From Nilaparvata lugens (Eukaryota; Arthropoda; Insecta; Hemiptera; Delphacidae), in NCBI RefSeq assembly GCF_014356525.2, contig NC_052505.1, positions 51,402,970-51,466,969 of the forward strand: a stretch of DNA of 64,000 bases, in the 5' to 3' direction. The position numbers and the translations under genes are program-made. The notes beneath the pieces are model-generated. The model was not told the DNA's origin. It searched no databases and saw nothing but the letters and a program-made list of their open reading frames with translations. This document shows positions 22,319-34,797 of the stretch, piece by piece; position 1 is the first letter of the stretch, and the number at the start of each line of letters is the position of its first letter.

Positions 22319-25103
22319 ATGGTACTGATCAACAACTTTGAAGATGAACTCTTATTGGAATCTTATGAAACGATAGAAGTAGATGATATTTTCAACTTTA
22401 AGCCTCATGATTATGTTGATAAATTATGTGACAACTTTTTTAATATTTGCCACATGAATATAAGGAGCATGAATCGAAACTTTGATGATTTTGCTTACAT
22501 TATACAAAACTGTGAAACAAAATTTGATATAATTGTCCTGAGCGAAACCTGGGTTGTTGATAATAACCTTTTCAATTATAATTTAAATGATTATTCGGTT
22601 CAAAGCGTTCCGGGTAACTTAAATAAATGTGATGGAATTTGCGTGTTTAGTAAAAATATCTTGAAAATTGAATGTATAAACTATGACATATTGGAATCAA
22701 ATTCTCTAATACTTGATGTCATACAGAAATCAAATATCAGATTAACTATTGTCGCTATATATCGGTCACCTTCTTCTAATCTAACTATTTTCCTGAATAG
22801 TTTGAATGAGTGCATTGATTACCTAAACAAAACTAACAGTCCGAACATAATAATAACTGGCGATATCCATTGATTTAAACCGAAACACCAACGTAACAAA
22901 CGAATATTTTAATTTACTTTCTTCAAATGGTTTCAAATCTTTTATAAACAAGCCCACGCGTGAGTCAAACGGTTCCCAATCATGTATAGACCACTTTTTC
23001 TTTAAAAATAGTTATTTTTCCAGTGATACAACAATTGGCTCGGTAATAAAAACAAGTGTAACTGATCACTATTTAACTTGCATGAATTTGGGCTTGTATG
23101 AAAATGTAAAAATGACACAACAAACAACAGATAACAAGGAATTTTTACACTAAAAGAATTTAAAAAATTGCAATTGGTCGGATTTGGATGCATTGGCTGA
23201 CTCGAGTATTGATGACGCGATCGATTACTTCATGAACAGATTAAATACAGAGATAAAAAAGGAAACTTATGTGAAACTAGTACCCCACAAACTGAAACCT
23301 CTCAAGCCTTGGATTACAACTGGACTAATTATTTCAATAAGGAAACGTGATCTCATGTACCAAACTCTTAAAAAACAGCCTTTCAACTCCATTCTAAAAT
23401 CGCAGTATATAAATTATAGAAACATCTTAAATAATATGATTAAACAATGTAAATATTACTTCTATAATAATAAACTATCGAAATGCAAAGGAACCTCAAA
23501 AAAAAATATGGGAGTGTATAAATGATTTACTCAAAACTAAAAGAGAGACTTGTACGCCTAAGATTGAGTCCGATGTTCTTAATCACCATTTTGCACATGT
23601 AGGTGAGTTTGCACATGTAGGCCAATAAACTAATTAATGATAACCCTATACAACATACATTTGTTGATACTACAATTCCATCGTATAGTTCCTTCTTTTT
23701 GGCTTATACAGATGATGAGGAAATATTGACCACAATAAATTCTCTCAAAGGTAATTCTGCTCCTGGAGTGGACAATCTAACAGCTGCTTGTCTAAAGAAG
23801 ATTGCTCCCTCAATTACAAAACCTCTCAAACGTAACATCAACAAATGTTTCGAGGTGGGTCATTTTCCAAGACAGTTCAAAGTTGCCAAAATTGTTCCTA
23901 TCCATAAATCAGGTGATCCGTCCAACCCTACCAACTACCGTCCTATTAGTCTGATGAATAACTTAGCCAAAGTAATGGAGAAGATAATTAAAAAAAGATT
24001 ATTGGGCTATCTGAATAAATTCAACATTATTAATGAAAACCAGTATGGATTCCAGCCCGGTAAATCTACAGAGGATGCCATCACCAGATTATTACAAATT
24101 ATAACAAAAAACTTTAATAATAAGAAAAAACGTTGACAGTATTCTTGGATTTAGCCAAGGCATTTGACACTATCTCTCAAAAACGACTTCTGGAAAAAAT
24201 GGAACACCTGGGGATTAGGGGTATACCACTAATATTATTCAAGAGTTACCTGTCAAATCGATTTCAGATACTCAACACAAGCAATATGAAACTCACTGAT
24301 TTTGGTCTGCCACAAGGTACTGTCCTATCTCCCATTTTGTTCTTAATCTATATCAATGATCTCCTTAAATTAAATATAAGAAATTGTGATATAATATCAT
24401 TTGCAGACGACACTGCTCTAACTTTCACTGAAAACTCATGGGATGATGTAAAAATTGCAGCGGAAAGTGGACTCAGATTGGCGTTCTCTTGGCTTAATCA
24501 ACACATATTAACCCTCAACACAACTAAAAGCGTCTTCATGTTATTTTCACCCAATTCCCTTACTCAACCACGAACAATAGACAGTATAAAAATCCATCGA
24601 TTAAACTTTAACGACCATAGACTTCTTAGCTGCTGTTCTTGTCAGAAAATTCAAAAAGAAAAAAAAGTCAAGTACCTGGGTATCTTGTTGGATCCACACT
24701 TAAGGTGGGATAATCAAATTAATAACATGTGTTCCAAACTAAAATTCCTTATCTACAAATTTCACCAAATTAGACAACTGAGCAATATAAAAATTTAAAA
24801 ATAGCTAAACTAATCTATTATTTGTATGCTCAATCCGCTTTTCAATATGGCATACGGGCTTGGGGGGGGGGAGCTTTGAATGCGCATTTCACAAAACTTT
24901 TCATTATTCAAAAACATCTTTTAAAAACTATTCTAGGCAAACCCAGACTTTTTCCAACAAAAGATTTATTCAGGGAGTTCAAGGTTTTAACAGTTCGACA
25001 ACTTTTCATAAAAAATTTGGTACTATATATTTTAAAAAATAAAAAATTATTTGAACCTCGAGAATCTCTTTTGGGCTTGCGCCCCGCGCGAGACATTTTC
25101 TAA
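22319..25103 (+). pseudogene. LINE ORF2: endonuclease and reverse transcriptase, broken
   Basis: 22319-22873 encodes the APE-like endonuclease (NICHMNIRSMNRNFDD, VLSETWV, VAIYRSPSSN, ITGDI). The frame breaks at about 22866 and continues in other frames: the end of EN with SCIDHFF; the pre-RT linker at 23184-23525; RT blocks at 23699-24136 (GNSAPGVDNL, AKIVPIHKSGDPSNPTNYRP, YGFQPGKSTEDA); then 24133-24798 with FLDLAKAFDTI, GLPQGTVLSPILFLIYINDL and the catalytic FADDTALTF; and the C-terminus at 24822-25103. At least four frame breaks mean the enzyme is dead. Confidence 0.85.
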
Positions 25104-25642
25104 TTTGTCAGAATGGACTTGAATGTGTGTAGGAGACAGTTTTCTTATATTTCCAATAAATTAATAAACCACATTCCCTTAAATATTCTTGAAAAAACAA
25201 ACATAAACCAAAGGCTTGGATCAGACATAGATAAATGGATAATAGCAAATAAAATCGAGGAAAAATTGTTTTAAATAAATTAATTTCCGTCTACTCCATG
25301 GTTGCAGTTAACTTACCTTTCTCTTCTTCTTCATTCTCCTTCTTCTTCGTCTTCTTTTTTATTCTTGGCCTTTTCCGTCGTTTCTTCTTCCGTTCCTTTA
25401 TTTTTAGTATCCTCTTTATTATTAAGTAGGTACTAGTTTTTATTCTGTATTATTTCAAGAAATGGATCAATTTTGGATCATTTTTGTTAAAAAAAAGTTT
25501 TGAAAAACATTTATATTGCAACTCACACCTGCGCACAGGGTTTCTTTGCAGGTGTAGATTCTTATATATATATTTTTTTTGTCTTGAAAGTTTTGTATAT
25601 ATATTTTTTTGAGAATCAATAAAATTTGAATTTGAATTTGAA

Positions 25643-26960
25643 AACCAATTTTTAATTAAAAAAACCTATAAATGTTACTGACGAGTCTAAAACAAATCGT
25701 TTGAGTACACGATTCGATTCAATACATAGCATTTCAAATACGTTTTTTGTACTTTCTCTCAGTTTTTTTAGTTATTTCTATTTTGTAGATTCTCATTTAG
25801 AAATTTCATCCTTATAGAGGTACTTTGTCTGTGGAAAGAACTAACAACTTCTTCGGGAATTTCAGGATATTTTTCTTATGATGTTAATGTTATTATCAAC
25901 AACTACTGAAACAATGCGTATCTATCAACGGTTGCCTTATATTATCAGAAAAATAAACAGTCTAAATCAGCCCTAAGAATGTATGAAAATCATTATAACA
26001 TTATAAAGATTATAATTCATCCTAATTTTGGGAAAAATAGATAATCATGACTTTCAGTGACTTCAATGCTGTTATTTTATCAAGTAATAAAGCGCATTTC
26101 ACTACCGTACCGTAAGGTAGTTGAAACATTTTATGAAAAATTAATGAAATAGTATTTCAAGTTGAAGTATTTGAATTATAATTAATATCTTGTCTTTCTT
26201 TACACAAGTGTTCTTTGCTTTCATAAGTATCCCATGAACACATTTAAATCGAAAATAACATTCTGCCTTGAATAATATGATATTTCCTTTGCATATTTTT
26301 GTGTTCCATGAAAAGAATCAATAAAATATACTAACAATCGTCAATAATAATAATAATAATAATAATAATACGGCACTGAGTAGAAACAAAAATACTATAA
26401 AAGAGGAACGTATTGGCGCTACGCTTTTCAGTAGACAACTAAAATAATTATTAGTAACCAGACAGTTCAACGATCTAAAAATAGCTTTTAAGCATGTTGA
26501 ACAGTTCCATGAATTCCCTAAATTGATTCTAGGTATTTGTCAATGAATATACCTAGTCCTAAACAAATAGTCACATTCAAATGTTTGCAACAAGCATTCC
26601 ATAAAATTTCACATACGATTGTCAAATAAAAAACAATCCTTGTTGAATTCAATTGGATGACCAGCATAAAATTATAGTTGTTCTCTTTATTTTGTCGTAT
26701 TTGTTCAAAAGGAGTTCAAAACAAATAAGTTACCAGCCTTTTCACAAATGTATCGGTTTTACTGATTGAATAATAATAATTGACAGATTTGATAGATTCA
26801 AGGGCTTTCTATACTTTTCGAAATAAATGAATGTTTTCAGATTACATATTGATGTAAAGCTTGTTTCTTTCTGAATGGAATCGCATATTCATATTTGTTA
26901 TTAATATAGCGGTTTTTATGTAAGGAATTGATATTTGACGCGGTGTTTTGTATGTAATTC
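25643..26960. other. cactin intron 3; no gene seen
   Basis: AT-rich with no coding sequence. An (AAT)n microsatellite lies at about 26343-26370. Confidence 0.55.
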
Positions 26961-26965
26961 ACATA

Positions 26966-27242
26966 GGTAGCCGGCGTTTGCCGGCCGAGAGGTCGGAGTC
27001 TGACGTAGGCTCATGCCATCTCAGGGCGTACGTAAACGCGATCGAGGCAACCTGCTATATACTATCCTTGACCTTGTACCACTAACATCCTTCACACTGT
27101 AGTAGACTTTTGAATCAAGGAATTTGTATACTTCACTCTTGAATATTATGATATCTGACAAGGACTTTAGATAGTTAGGTAGGCCTAAATCATTACACAA
27201 TTTCGCTCCAATATGAGAGCGCATTTTCTTGTACAGCTGCAA
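26966..27242 (-). pseudogene. LINE ORF2 C-terminal fragment
   Basis: The - strand frame at 27021-27242 (SHIGAKLCNDLGLPNYL... then FKSEVYKFLDSKVYYSVKDV) has the pattern of the extreme C-terminus of CR1/Jockey-type ORF2 proteins (GAKLYN-LP..., FK..L...L....FYSV.EF). An adjacent GC-rich piece (26966-27020) includes CCGGCCGAGAGGTCGGAG, resembling on the opposite strand the 5' region of the LINE at 20690. Confidence 0.55.
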
Positions 27243-27404
27243 TCGTTTTGTCTCAAAGACAGTTCATTCCTCCCTCTAGTATTATGAGTGTGGATATCAG
27301 CAATTATTGTATTGAGATTTGATAAATGCTCATGGACTATTATAGGCCCGGTTTCTAGGATATTTCAATCTGTATAAAATCTATTTCCTGTGTTGCCCTC
27401 TTTT

Positions 27405-27664
27405 CAAGAGGGAAAATGCACTAAGGATGCAATATCAGAGCTGTTGAGGATTGTGACAAATAATTTTCAGATGAACAAAAGGACCTTGGCTGTCTATTTA
27501 GACTGAGCTATACTATTCCTCACATCTTTCTCTTGAGAAAGTTGGAGGTTATAGGTTCTCGTGGCACAGTTTTGGAATTTTTTGAGAATTATTTGAAAGA
27601 CAGACCACAAATTCTAACTATAGATGGAAAAACAAGTAAACTAACTTTAACTGAGTACCCTGCT
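27405..27664 (+). pseudogene. LINE reverse-transcriptase fragment, left of minisatellite
   Basis: Shifting frames read GKCTKDAISELLRIVTNNF, then MNKRTLAVYLD, matching the KSTEDAI...FLDLAKAF region of the LINE at 20690-25642. A later piece reads like the LEVIGSRGTVLEFFENYLKD..Q segment. It stops at the minisatellite region and resumes at about 28672, so the two parts probably belonged to one LINE copy. Confidence 0.7.
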
Positions 27665-27844
27665 TCGACTCGCAAAGCTGGTGACTCTTGCCGCTCTAGG
27701 ATGGGAAAACGGATAAGAAGCTGAGAAGGATAACCCAGCTCTGGGATGGGTGTGCCCGATAACAGTGAGTAGGAATGGGCCTGCAGTCACACTGCATAAA
27801 ACGCGGCTGTGGGCGCAGTCCCGGGGAAATGTTATTTAGAGAGG

Positions 27845-28667
27845 ATAGAAAGCGGGCGCCCCACTCTGCGCGGGCGCAAATAACCAAGCATTGCCGGATT
27901 TCAGCTGAGCTAGCCTGATTTCAGGTCTCGCTATAGGAATGAGGGGGAAGGGATGTAGGGCAGGCGCCCCAACTCTGCGTGGGCGCATATAGCCAAGCTA
28001 TGCCGGATTTCAGCTGAGCTAGCCTGATTTCAGGTCTCGCTATAGGAATGAGGGGGAAGGGATGTAGGGCAGGCGCCCCAACTCTGCGTGGGCGCATATA
28101 GCCAAGCTATGCCGGATTTCAGCTGAGCTAGCCTGATTTCAGGTCTCGCTATAGGAATGAGGGGGAAGGGATGTAGGGCAGGGGCCCAACTCTGCGTGGG
28201 CGCATATAGCCAAGCTATGCCGGATTTCAGCTGAGCTAGCCTGATTTCAGGTCTCGCTATAGGAATGAGGGGGAAGGGATGTAGGGCAGGCGCCCCAACT
28301 CTGCGTGGGCGCATATAGCCAAGCTATGCCGGATTTCAGCTGAGCTAGCCTGATTTCAGGTCTCGCTATAGGAATGAGGGGGAAGGGATGTAGGGCAGGC
28401 GCCCCAACTCTGCGTGGGCGCATATAACCAAGCTATGCCGGATTTCAGCTGAGCTAGCCTGATTTCGGGTCTCGCTATAGGAATGAGGGGGAAGGGATGT
28501 AGGGCAGGCGCCCCAACTCTGCGTGGGCTCATATAGCCAAGCTATGCCGGATTTCAGCTGAACTAGCCTTATTTCAGGTCTCGCTATAGGGATGAGGGGG
28601 AAGGGATGTAGGGCAGGCGACCCAACACTGCGTGGGCGCATATAGCCAAGCTATGCCGGATTTCTGC
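27845..28667. repeat. 109-bp minisatellite, seven full units plus partials
   Basis: Unit boundaries (GCCGGATTTCAG) at 27893, 28002, 28111, 28219, 28328, 28437, 28546 and 28655 give a period of 109 bp (one unit 108). Copies are nearly identical; the first partial unit and the last unit are the most diverged. It is GC-richer than the surroundings. The - strand frames across it are a by-product of the repeat. It has no spacers and no short-repeat organisation, so it is not a CRISPR array. Confidence 0.95.
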
Positions 28668-28671
28668 TCCA

Positions 28672-29527
28672 CGGTGGTATTGTTGTATGGGGGGTGCCTT
28701 TATGAACGTCTTGAAGCCGCTGCTGATTGTGCAGAAGGCAGGTATCAAGGCTGCGGCAGGCCATCCAAGACGTTATCCTACTGATCAGCTTTTCATGGAG
28801 TTTCAGGTTTTGGATATTCGACAGCTTTTTATCAAGGTACTACTTGTGCATATGCATAAAAGAAGGGAAAGTTTAAATATAATTTCATCAAATCATGACC
28901 ATTTCACACGTGCCTCTAGCATTAGCAACATAAGGATGCCTAGATTGACGAGTCTGGCCTCATCCCGATGCCCCTATTATATTGCTCATCGCTTGTGTTG
29001 CAACATGCCTGTTCAGTTGTCAATCTTTAACACATACAGTAATGCCGCGTACAAGAAAATTTTACTCTCTTGGCTGTTCCAACAGAGTAGAGAAACATCG
29101 GAGATGTTATTGCGGCCTGCTTACCATTTCTATAAGGTTTTTTGAAAATAATAATCTGTTTTTAATTTGCTATGTCCGTCTCTGGCATGTGCTTGCCTGG
29201 CGCCCCTGATGGATGATCCTCGACCCAAATTAAAACTTTTCTATTCTGTACTTTCTTCTTACTATCTCTCTCTTTCTATCTATTTGTCTCCTTTCTACTC
29301 TCTCTTTCTTTCCCCTTCTCTTCCCTTCTTCCATTTTTTTCTCTCTCTCTCTTTAGTTAGTTTTTCCTCTTGTTTCCTCCTCTGAATTAAAATGAATATA
29401 TTAAATGATTCGGACTCTTCTTCGCACACAGGCATCATAGCCCATGTGAAGAAAATTTCCTATAATGCTTTCTATAATTTTTTGTAATGTGTATTTATAA
29501 AGAGGAATAAATTGATTTGATTTGAAC
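28672..29527 (+). pseudogene. LINE ORF2 C-terminus and 3' tail, right of minisatellite
   Basis: GGIVVWGGA, then LKPLLIVQKAGIKAAAGHPR, then YPTDQLFMEFQVLDIRQLFI, matches the C-terminal region of the LINE at 24822-25103 (YGIRAWGGGA...FREFKVLTVRQLFIKN). The frame ends at 29145. The 3' UTR is CT-rich and ends with AATAAATTGATTTGATTTGA at about 29505-29527, the short repetitive LINE tail. Confidence 0.8.
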
Positions 29528-30050
29528 TACATAAAAAACTAAAAATCCAACCATTTAATGCTACACTGAAAACTAGATACAAAAACTATAGAAATCTACT
29601 TAACACACTAATTAAGAAAGCTAAACTAGACTACTTTAAAAATAAAATGTCAACTTGTAAAGGGAACAACAAAAAGACGTGGCTCTGTATGGAGGAAATT
29701 TCAGATATAAAACGAAATAGAAAAGCTCCTGACATCGACCCTATAATATTAAATAAATTATTTCTCGCAAGTAGGTAGAAGTTATGCAGAAAATCTGAAT
29801 AATAGTTTTAGCTCAAGTCACCCAGTACCAACTTTAGTTCCACATACTCAACATTTTCAAGATTCGTTTTTCATTTTCCCTACAAATTCCGATGAAGTTG
29901 CTGCCATGATAAATACATTAAAAAATAATTCATCTCCTGGTATTGATAATTTAAGCAATGTTTGTTTGAAAAATATATCAGAATACATATCTCAGCCTTT
30001 ATCAATTTTGTTTAACAAATGTTTCGAAACAGGTCATTTTCCTTCACACT
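29528..30050 (+). pseudogene. LINE ORF2 internal fragment (pre-RT and RT start)
   Basis: Translation in broken frames gives LKTRYKNYRNLLNTLIKKAK, DYFKNKMSTCKGNNKKTW, and further on NNSSPGIDNLSNVCLKN and LFNKCFETGHFPS, parallel to 23400-23880 of the LINE upstream but clearly diverged. It is truncated at both ends and directly abuts the previous LINE's tail. Confidence 0.7.
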
Positions 30051-30052
30051 GA

Positions 30053-30440
30053 GAGCTCCTGCAATTTTCTCAGAAATGAGACTCATGTCAGTTGATAGGG
30101 CTTATAAATAGCTATCCATGGTATGAATTTGAAGAAAATCGTTAGAGCCATTTTCGAGAAAACCGTCAATAACATGGTTTTTTAGTGATTATCCGCCATT
30201 TTTCACATGAATATTACGGAGCTCCTGCAATTTTCCCAGAAATGAGACTCATGTCAGTGTATAGGGCTTATAAATAGCTAGCTATCCATGGTATAAATTT
30301 GAAGAAAATAGTTAGAGCCGTTTTCGCGAAAACCGTGTAAAACATGGTTTTTTAGTAATTATCCGCCATTTTTTCCGCCATTTTGAATTCAATTTTATTC
30401 AATTTCTTATTGTCAGATCCTCATGGTATAAGGACCTTAA
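30053..30440. repeat. Two tandem 166-bp units of a dispersed repeat
   Basis: Units begin GAGCTCCTGCAATTTTC at 30053 and 30219 and share 'atgagactcatgtcag', 'gaatttgaagaaaat' and 'ttttttagtgattatccgcc' segments. Similar sequence occurs at 4140-4350. Non-coding, probably the 3' UTR of a retroelement; it is followed by a CA microsatellite. Confidence 0.75.
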
Positions 30441-30489
30441 GTTTAAAATTTCAAGGCAATCGGTTGATTAGGAATGGAGTTATCGTGTT

Positions 30490-30511
30490 CACAGACATAC
30501 ACACATACACA

Positions 30512-30554
<43 letters not shown>
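30490..30554. repeat. (CA)n microsatellite
   Basis: About 32 dinucleotide units of ACAC with a few T interruptions at the left. Confidence 0.95.
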
Positions 30555-30556
<2 letters not shown>

Positions 30557-30844
30557 AAAAATCTTGTTTTTGGACTCAGGGGACCTTGAAACGTAAAGAA
30601 AACTTGAAATTAGGGTACCTAAATCTTTTTTGGAAAGCAATACTTCCCTTACCTATGGTAGTAGGGCAATGAAAGTAAAAAGAATACAATTGAGCATAGA
30701 AACAGGTTAAGGGGAAACATGTGCCACTGTGGAAAGAAAATTGATGAAAGCAGAGAAGAAAAAGATGATGTGTTAATAACAACAAATATTCAAGTATAAT
30801 AGTTAAAGAATTTAAACTGTTGGTTTGATCAACTCTATAAAACT

Positions 30845-32960
30845 AATAATAATTACGGACATCGTATTATTGAACCCATTCTGAAACTGAATTCAATGAG
30901 GAATAGCCTTAATAATGCGCCTTCCAACCTCACTAACAGGGCCATGCACATAAACACCTTCACAAACGCTATTGAATAGCCTCAGAGCTCTATTGAGTGG
31001 AGAGCAGAAGTTATGAAGGGTCCTTGACCTTGGTACATGAAAGATCCTAACTCTTCTGACATTGAACGTGGGTACATGGAAACCAATCCTCGAGAGGAAA
31101 GCGGGTGAATTAATGTAATTTTTCAAAAGTGACACCACAAACATCAATGAAAACCTGTCACGTCTAGCCCTCAAAGAGTCCATATTGAAAAGGGATCTCA
31201 AACGTCCAGAAGGAAAACCCAGGGGACACGCTCTTCTAAATTGCATATAAAATGGGAAGCGAAGAAGCTTATTCTTTACTTGTTCGACTCTTAGCGTATC
31301 CTGATGAGTAGAGGGACTCCAGACAATATATCCGTACTCAAGGACACTTCTGACTAGCGTCTGATACAGAGTTACAACAGTCTCAACATTATTGAAGCCA
31401 GTAGAGTTTCTCAGAACAAAGCCCAATAGCTTATTCGCTCTGCCAATGATGTGATCAACATGTGCTGAAAAGGACAATGTACAACTGAATAAATACCAAG
31501 ATCCTTACACATTGTTACCCTCTCCAAGCAGACACCATTGATTGAGTAGGGATAACGAGTTGGATAAACCTTTCTGGAGAAAGTCATACATTTACATTTT
31601 TTTTACATTGATATCAAGCTTATTTATATGACACCACAATGCAACTCTGTCAATATCAGTCTGCAAGGAATAGCAATCATCCATCCTCTCACCTCTTGTA
31701 GATCTTCATATCGTCAGCGAATATTAAGCACTTGGAGTTGGGCATCTGAAGTGGTAAATCATTTATTAATAGCAAGAACAAAAGGGGCCCCAGACTGCTA
31801 CCCTGGGGGACACCAGACGTACTGAAATAAGCATGAGAAACCCTTCCTTGAACAGTTACAATTTTTTTTCTTTGAAACAGATAACCTCTGAATAAATCAA
31901 CCAAAGCACTACTAAAGCCCAGCTGTGACAGCCTCTTCAACAATACACAATGATTAACACGGTCAAAGGCTTTACTAAAATCAGTATAGATCACATACAT
32001 TCCTCCACCGGCATAAAGCTCATTGGAGGCAGATACTGTGAATTCCAATAAATTTTTTACAACTGATCTTTCTGGAAGAAAACCATGCTGATTTTCAGAC
32101 AGTATAGGACGTGAATACCACAGAATCTCATCATAAAGAGTCCTCTCATAAACCTTAGCAAAGACAGACAATTTACTGATTGGTCTATAATTCATGATGT
32201 TCATCTCTCCTGCCAGACTGGAAGATTGGGATTATCTTTGAGACCTTCCATCTACTTGGAAAGACTACATTTCTCAGTGACAGATCAAATAAATATTTCA
32301 ACGGTCTTATTAATAGCTCACAACAACCCTTAACAATTAAGGAAGGAATACAATCAGGCCCAGGAGCTACTCTAGGCTTTAATTTTTTAATTGCAGATTG
32401 AATACTTTCCTCTGATAATGATGCAACTTCCAGAGTACCATTGGTTGTATCATGCAAAAACAATCCCATCACCCTCCTCAAAGCAAGCGGTGACTGGTGA
32501 GAAAACAGATCCGAAATAATTGGCGAACCCTGAAGGAATTTCATCTCCAACGAAATATTTGTCACGCAGAGTCATTTTCTCACAAAATCCATCGGACTTG
32601 CGCTTCTCATCCAAAAATTCTTGGAATTGGGACCGAGGTCAGACTCAACTTTCAGCAAATAATTCCGATAGGCAACTGTAATCAAAGACTTCAGTTCTCT
32701 TCTCAGCCTCACAAATTCATCTTTGTAACCAACTGAAGATCGCTGTTTACGTGCACATTTATTCTTTCTCTTAACCATGACAATTATTTGGCGAGTGAAC
32801 CAAGGCGGATAATTAGATCTCTCACTAGAGATGCTTTTAAGGGGGATCGTGGCATTAAAACATTTATAAATGACACTGTAGAACCAGTCAACGACCGCAT
32901 CAACATCTTTAATTATGTACAAATCATTCCAGTCATAATCTCTAAGCAAATTATACAGTC
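30845..32960 (-). pseudogene. Jockey-superfamily LINE, ORF2 from pre-RT to C-terminus
   Basis: Reads on the - strand in four pieces. 32572-32949: linker with PPWFTRQIIVMVKRKNKCAR. 32185-32565: KKLKPRVAPGPDCIPS and FPSRWKVSKIIPIFQSG. 31689-32204: MNYRPISKLSVFAKVYER, YTDFSKAFDRVNHCVLL, SGVPQGSSLGPLLFLLLIND, IFADDMKIYK. 30893-31477: C-terminus with LVRSVLEYGYIVWSPS and LRVEQVKNKLLRF. Frame changes near 32570, 32195 and 31600 inactivate it. The endonuclease is missing (5' truncation near 32960-33000). A different LINE lineage from the one at 20690. Confidence 0.85.
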
Positions 32961-33239
32961 CGAAATAATCCGCTCATACGGAAATCACATTGATTGTGAT
33001 TTATTGTTATTGGTTGTTTATTCCATGTTAGAAGCCTCTCGCTGATTTAGTGTATGTGCATGCACTCTCAACCGTTAGTGGGCCAGCCTTAGGGCTTGTG
33101 CAATTAGATTCAATCAATAGGACATTTCAAACTTATCTGCTTCTTGTGATATTTCAACTTGACTATTCCAGGCTACTTTATAATTCGAATTGTTCTTCAT
33201 TTTATCAATATTGTAATCTGATAACTAAAAGTGTCCCCT

Positions 33240-33370
33240 GAATTACAGCTATTAAGAATCCTTTCATTTTATTTCTAAACTCTTATAATTTTAGAAAACG
33301 AATTATCAAATGATATACTCTTAGAGTTCGCCCTCCAGGTTTAAATAAAGGCAGCCTCTATCTATCTATA
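33240..33370 (+). repeat. Probable LINE 3' end with (TCTA)n tail
   Basis: AATAAAGGCAGCCTCTATCT followed by TATCTATAG looks like a polyadenylation signal plus short tandem tail of a sense-oriented non-LTR element, close to the 5' side of the preceding minus-strand LINE. No coding part is recognised. Confidence 0.4.
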
Positions 33371-33627
33371 GTGATAAATAAAAATTAGAATACAGTATTT
33401 TTTCAACTTGGAAAACTTTTTGACTTGTATGATAAATTAATCTTATTTCGAAAAATATCAAGTCTAAATAATTTATTTCAATGCCGTTTTTATGTTGAAA
33501 AAAGTACAATAATATAAATTCATTTGTTTCCGATATTTTTCTGGCCTAATATTAAGGTCGCCGCCATTAATGAAACTTCTTTGGTTATGAATTATTCCTT
33601 ATAATATATTATTTTTCATATTTTCAG

Positions 33628-33772
33628 AGTGCATACTGGATTTGAATGGAACAAATACAATCAAACCCATTATGACATGGACAATCCTCCACCCAAGATC
33701 GTGCAAGGATATAAATTCAATATATTCTATCCTGATCTTATCGACAAGAATGCTACACCTGAGTATTTCTTG
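33628..33772 (+). CDS. cactin: cactin, exon with HTGFEWNKYNQTHYD
   Basis: The acceptor is TTTTCAG ending at 33627 and the donor is GTAAGT at 33773. The first base completes an Arg codon split with the preceding exon. The translation VHTGFEWNKYNQTHYD, then PPPKIVQGYKFNIFYPDLID, then TPEYFL is nearly identical to cactin proteins from yeast relatives to humans (from memory of the family). It forms the first half of the Cactus-binding C-terminal domain. Leaving phase is 0. Confidence 0.97.
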
Positions 33773-34038
33773 GTAAGTATTTCAATTTATTTCAACTAAA
33801 TTTCGTTTAAACTGATCTCAAAGTTTAATGACATTGTATTTAAGGACACTGTATTCTGTAGCTATTTCCATGTTGGGAGATTTCGGTACCATGATATAAT
33901 GATATGCATTAAATGTTGTAGAATTATGATAGTTCATGTGATTTTTATGTGAATTTTTGATCTAGAATTTTTATTTATCTCTGTCTCTCGAGTTCAAAAG
34001 AATCCTCTATCAATAACTTGGCAAGTCCTCAAAGACTA

Positions 34039-34400
34039 AGGGCTGGTTTCCGAGCTAGGGATTTAGCCAAGTTCTAGATTTTGAACAGCTGGAATCATAA
34101 AATTGGTTTTCCGAAACGGGGCGTAGTCGTAGTCCAGGTTTAAATTGAATTTCGAAAAAACTAGAAAATTGAACTTAAAATTAAATAAATATAAAATAGT
34201 GTAAAGCTTCAGCTACTTTGAATTATTAAGGAATGTTTCATTTCGTCAAGGGATAACTTTTCCAATTATAGAAATGAGAAAATAAAGATTATCATAAAAA
34301 CTACGACTACTCCCCGTTTTGGAAAGCCAATTTTCTGACTCTGACTCCAGCTGTATAAAGTCTAGAACTTAGCTAAATACCGAGCTCGGAAACCGGCCCT
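34039..34400. mobile_element. MITE, 362 bp, TA target duplication, 57-bp inverted termini
   Basis: TA at 34037-34038 and 34401-34402. Left end AGGGCTGGTTTCCGAGCTAG, right end the complement of AGGGCCGGTTTCCGAGCTCG. The similarity continues for about 57 bp (to ACAGCTGGA) with few mismatches. TA duplication suggests a Tc1/mariner-type parent. It is in cactin intron 4. Confidence 0.85.
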
Positions 34401-34797
34401 TAAAGGTTTTAGAGAGCTCACTAAAAAAAGTGAAAATAGATTGATTTGACTTCTGCTATTCAGCTGACCTGATGATCTCAGATAATATCAAATTTCACCC
34501 TGCCCTCTCTGCCTGAACGTACATATCGGGGCACCGAGCTTTGCTCGTTATTTATTTATTAATAAACAAAACACAATTCTTTAAAATAATTGGGGAAGGA
34601 CTAATATGCACAGCCCAAAACTGTTTCTTCCGAATTTTGATTTATATACTATAAATAGTTCAAAAAGTAAGTTATGTTCCATATACTTGAATTCAGGTCC
34701 AATTTCCAGTCCAAACATTTGAAAACATGAAAGCTCTCATTTAGATTGTTTACAAACCAAATTGAATAACAAAATAACACTCACTAATCACTTATTA

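Larger units (their letters stand above)
20690..25642 (+). mobile_element. Two-ORF LINE (Jockey/CR1-type), nearly full length, decayed
   Basis: Non-LTR retrotransposon in sense orientation within cactin intron 3. It has a 5' leader, an ORF1 with PHD-like finger and coiled coil, an ORF2 with APE-type endonuclease and reverse transcriptase, and a 3' end with AATAAA followed by three TTTGAA units (25617-25642). The 5' border is approximate because no target duplication was found. Confidence 0.8.

Noticed and set aside
28030..28641. Minus-strand frames of 91-94 aa across the minisatellite
   Set aside because: By-products of the 109-bp repeat, sharing the same shifted peptide.
27845..28667. Regular repeats that could suggest a CRISPR array
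   Set aside because: The period is 109 bp with identical 'spacers', in a eukaryotic LINE context. It is a minisatellite.
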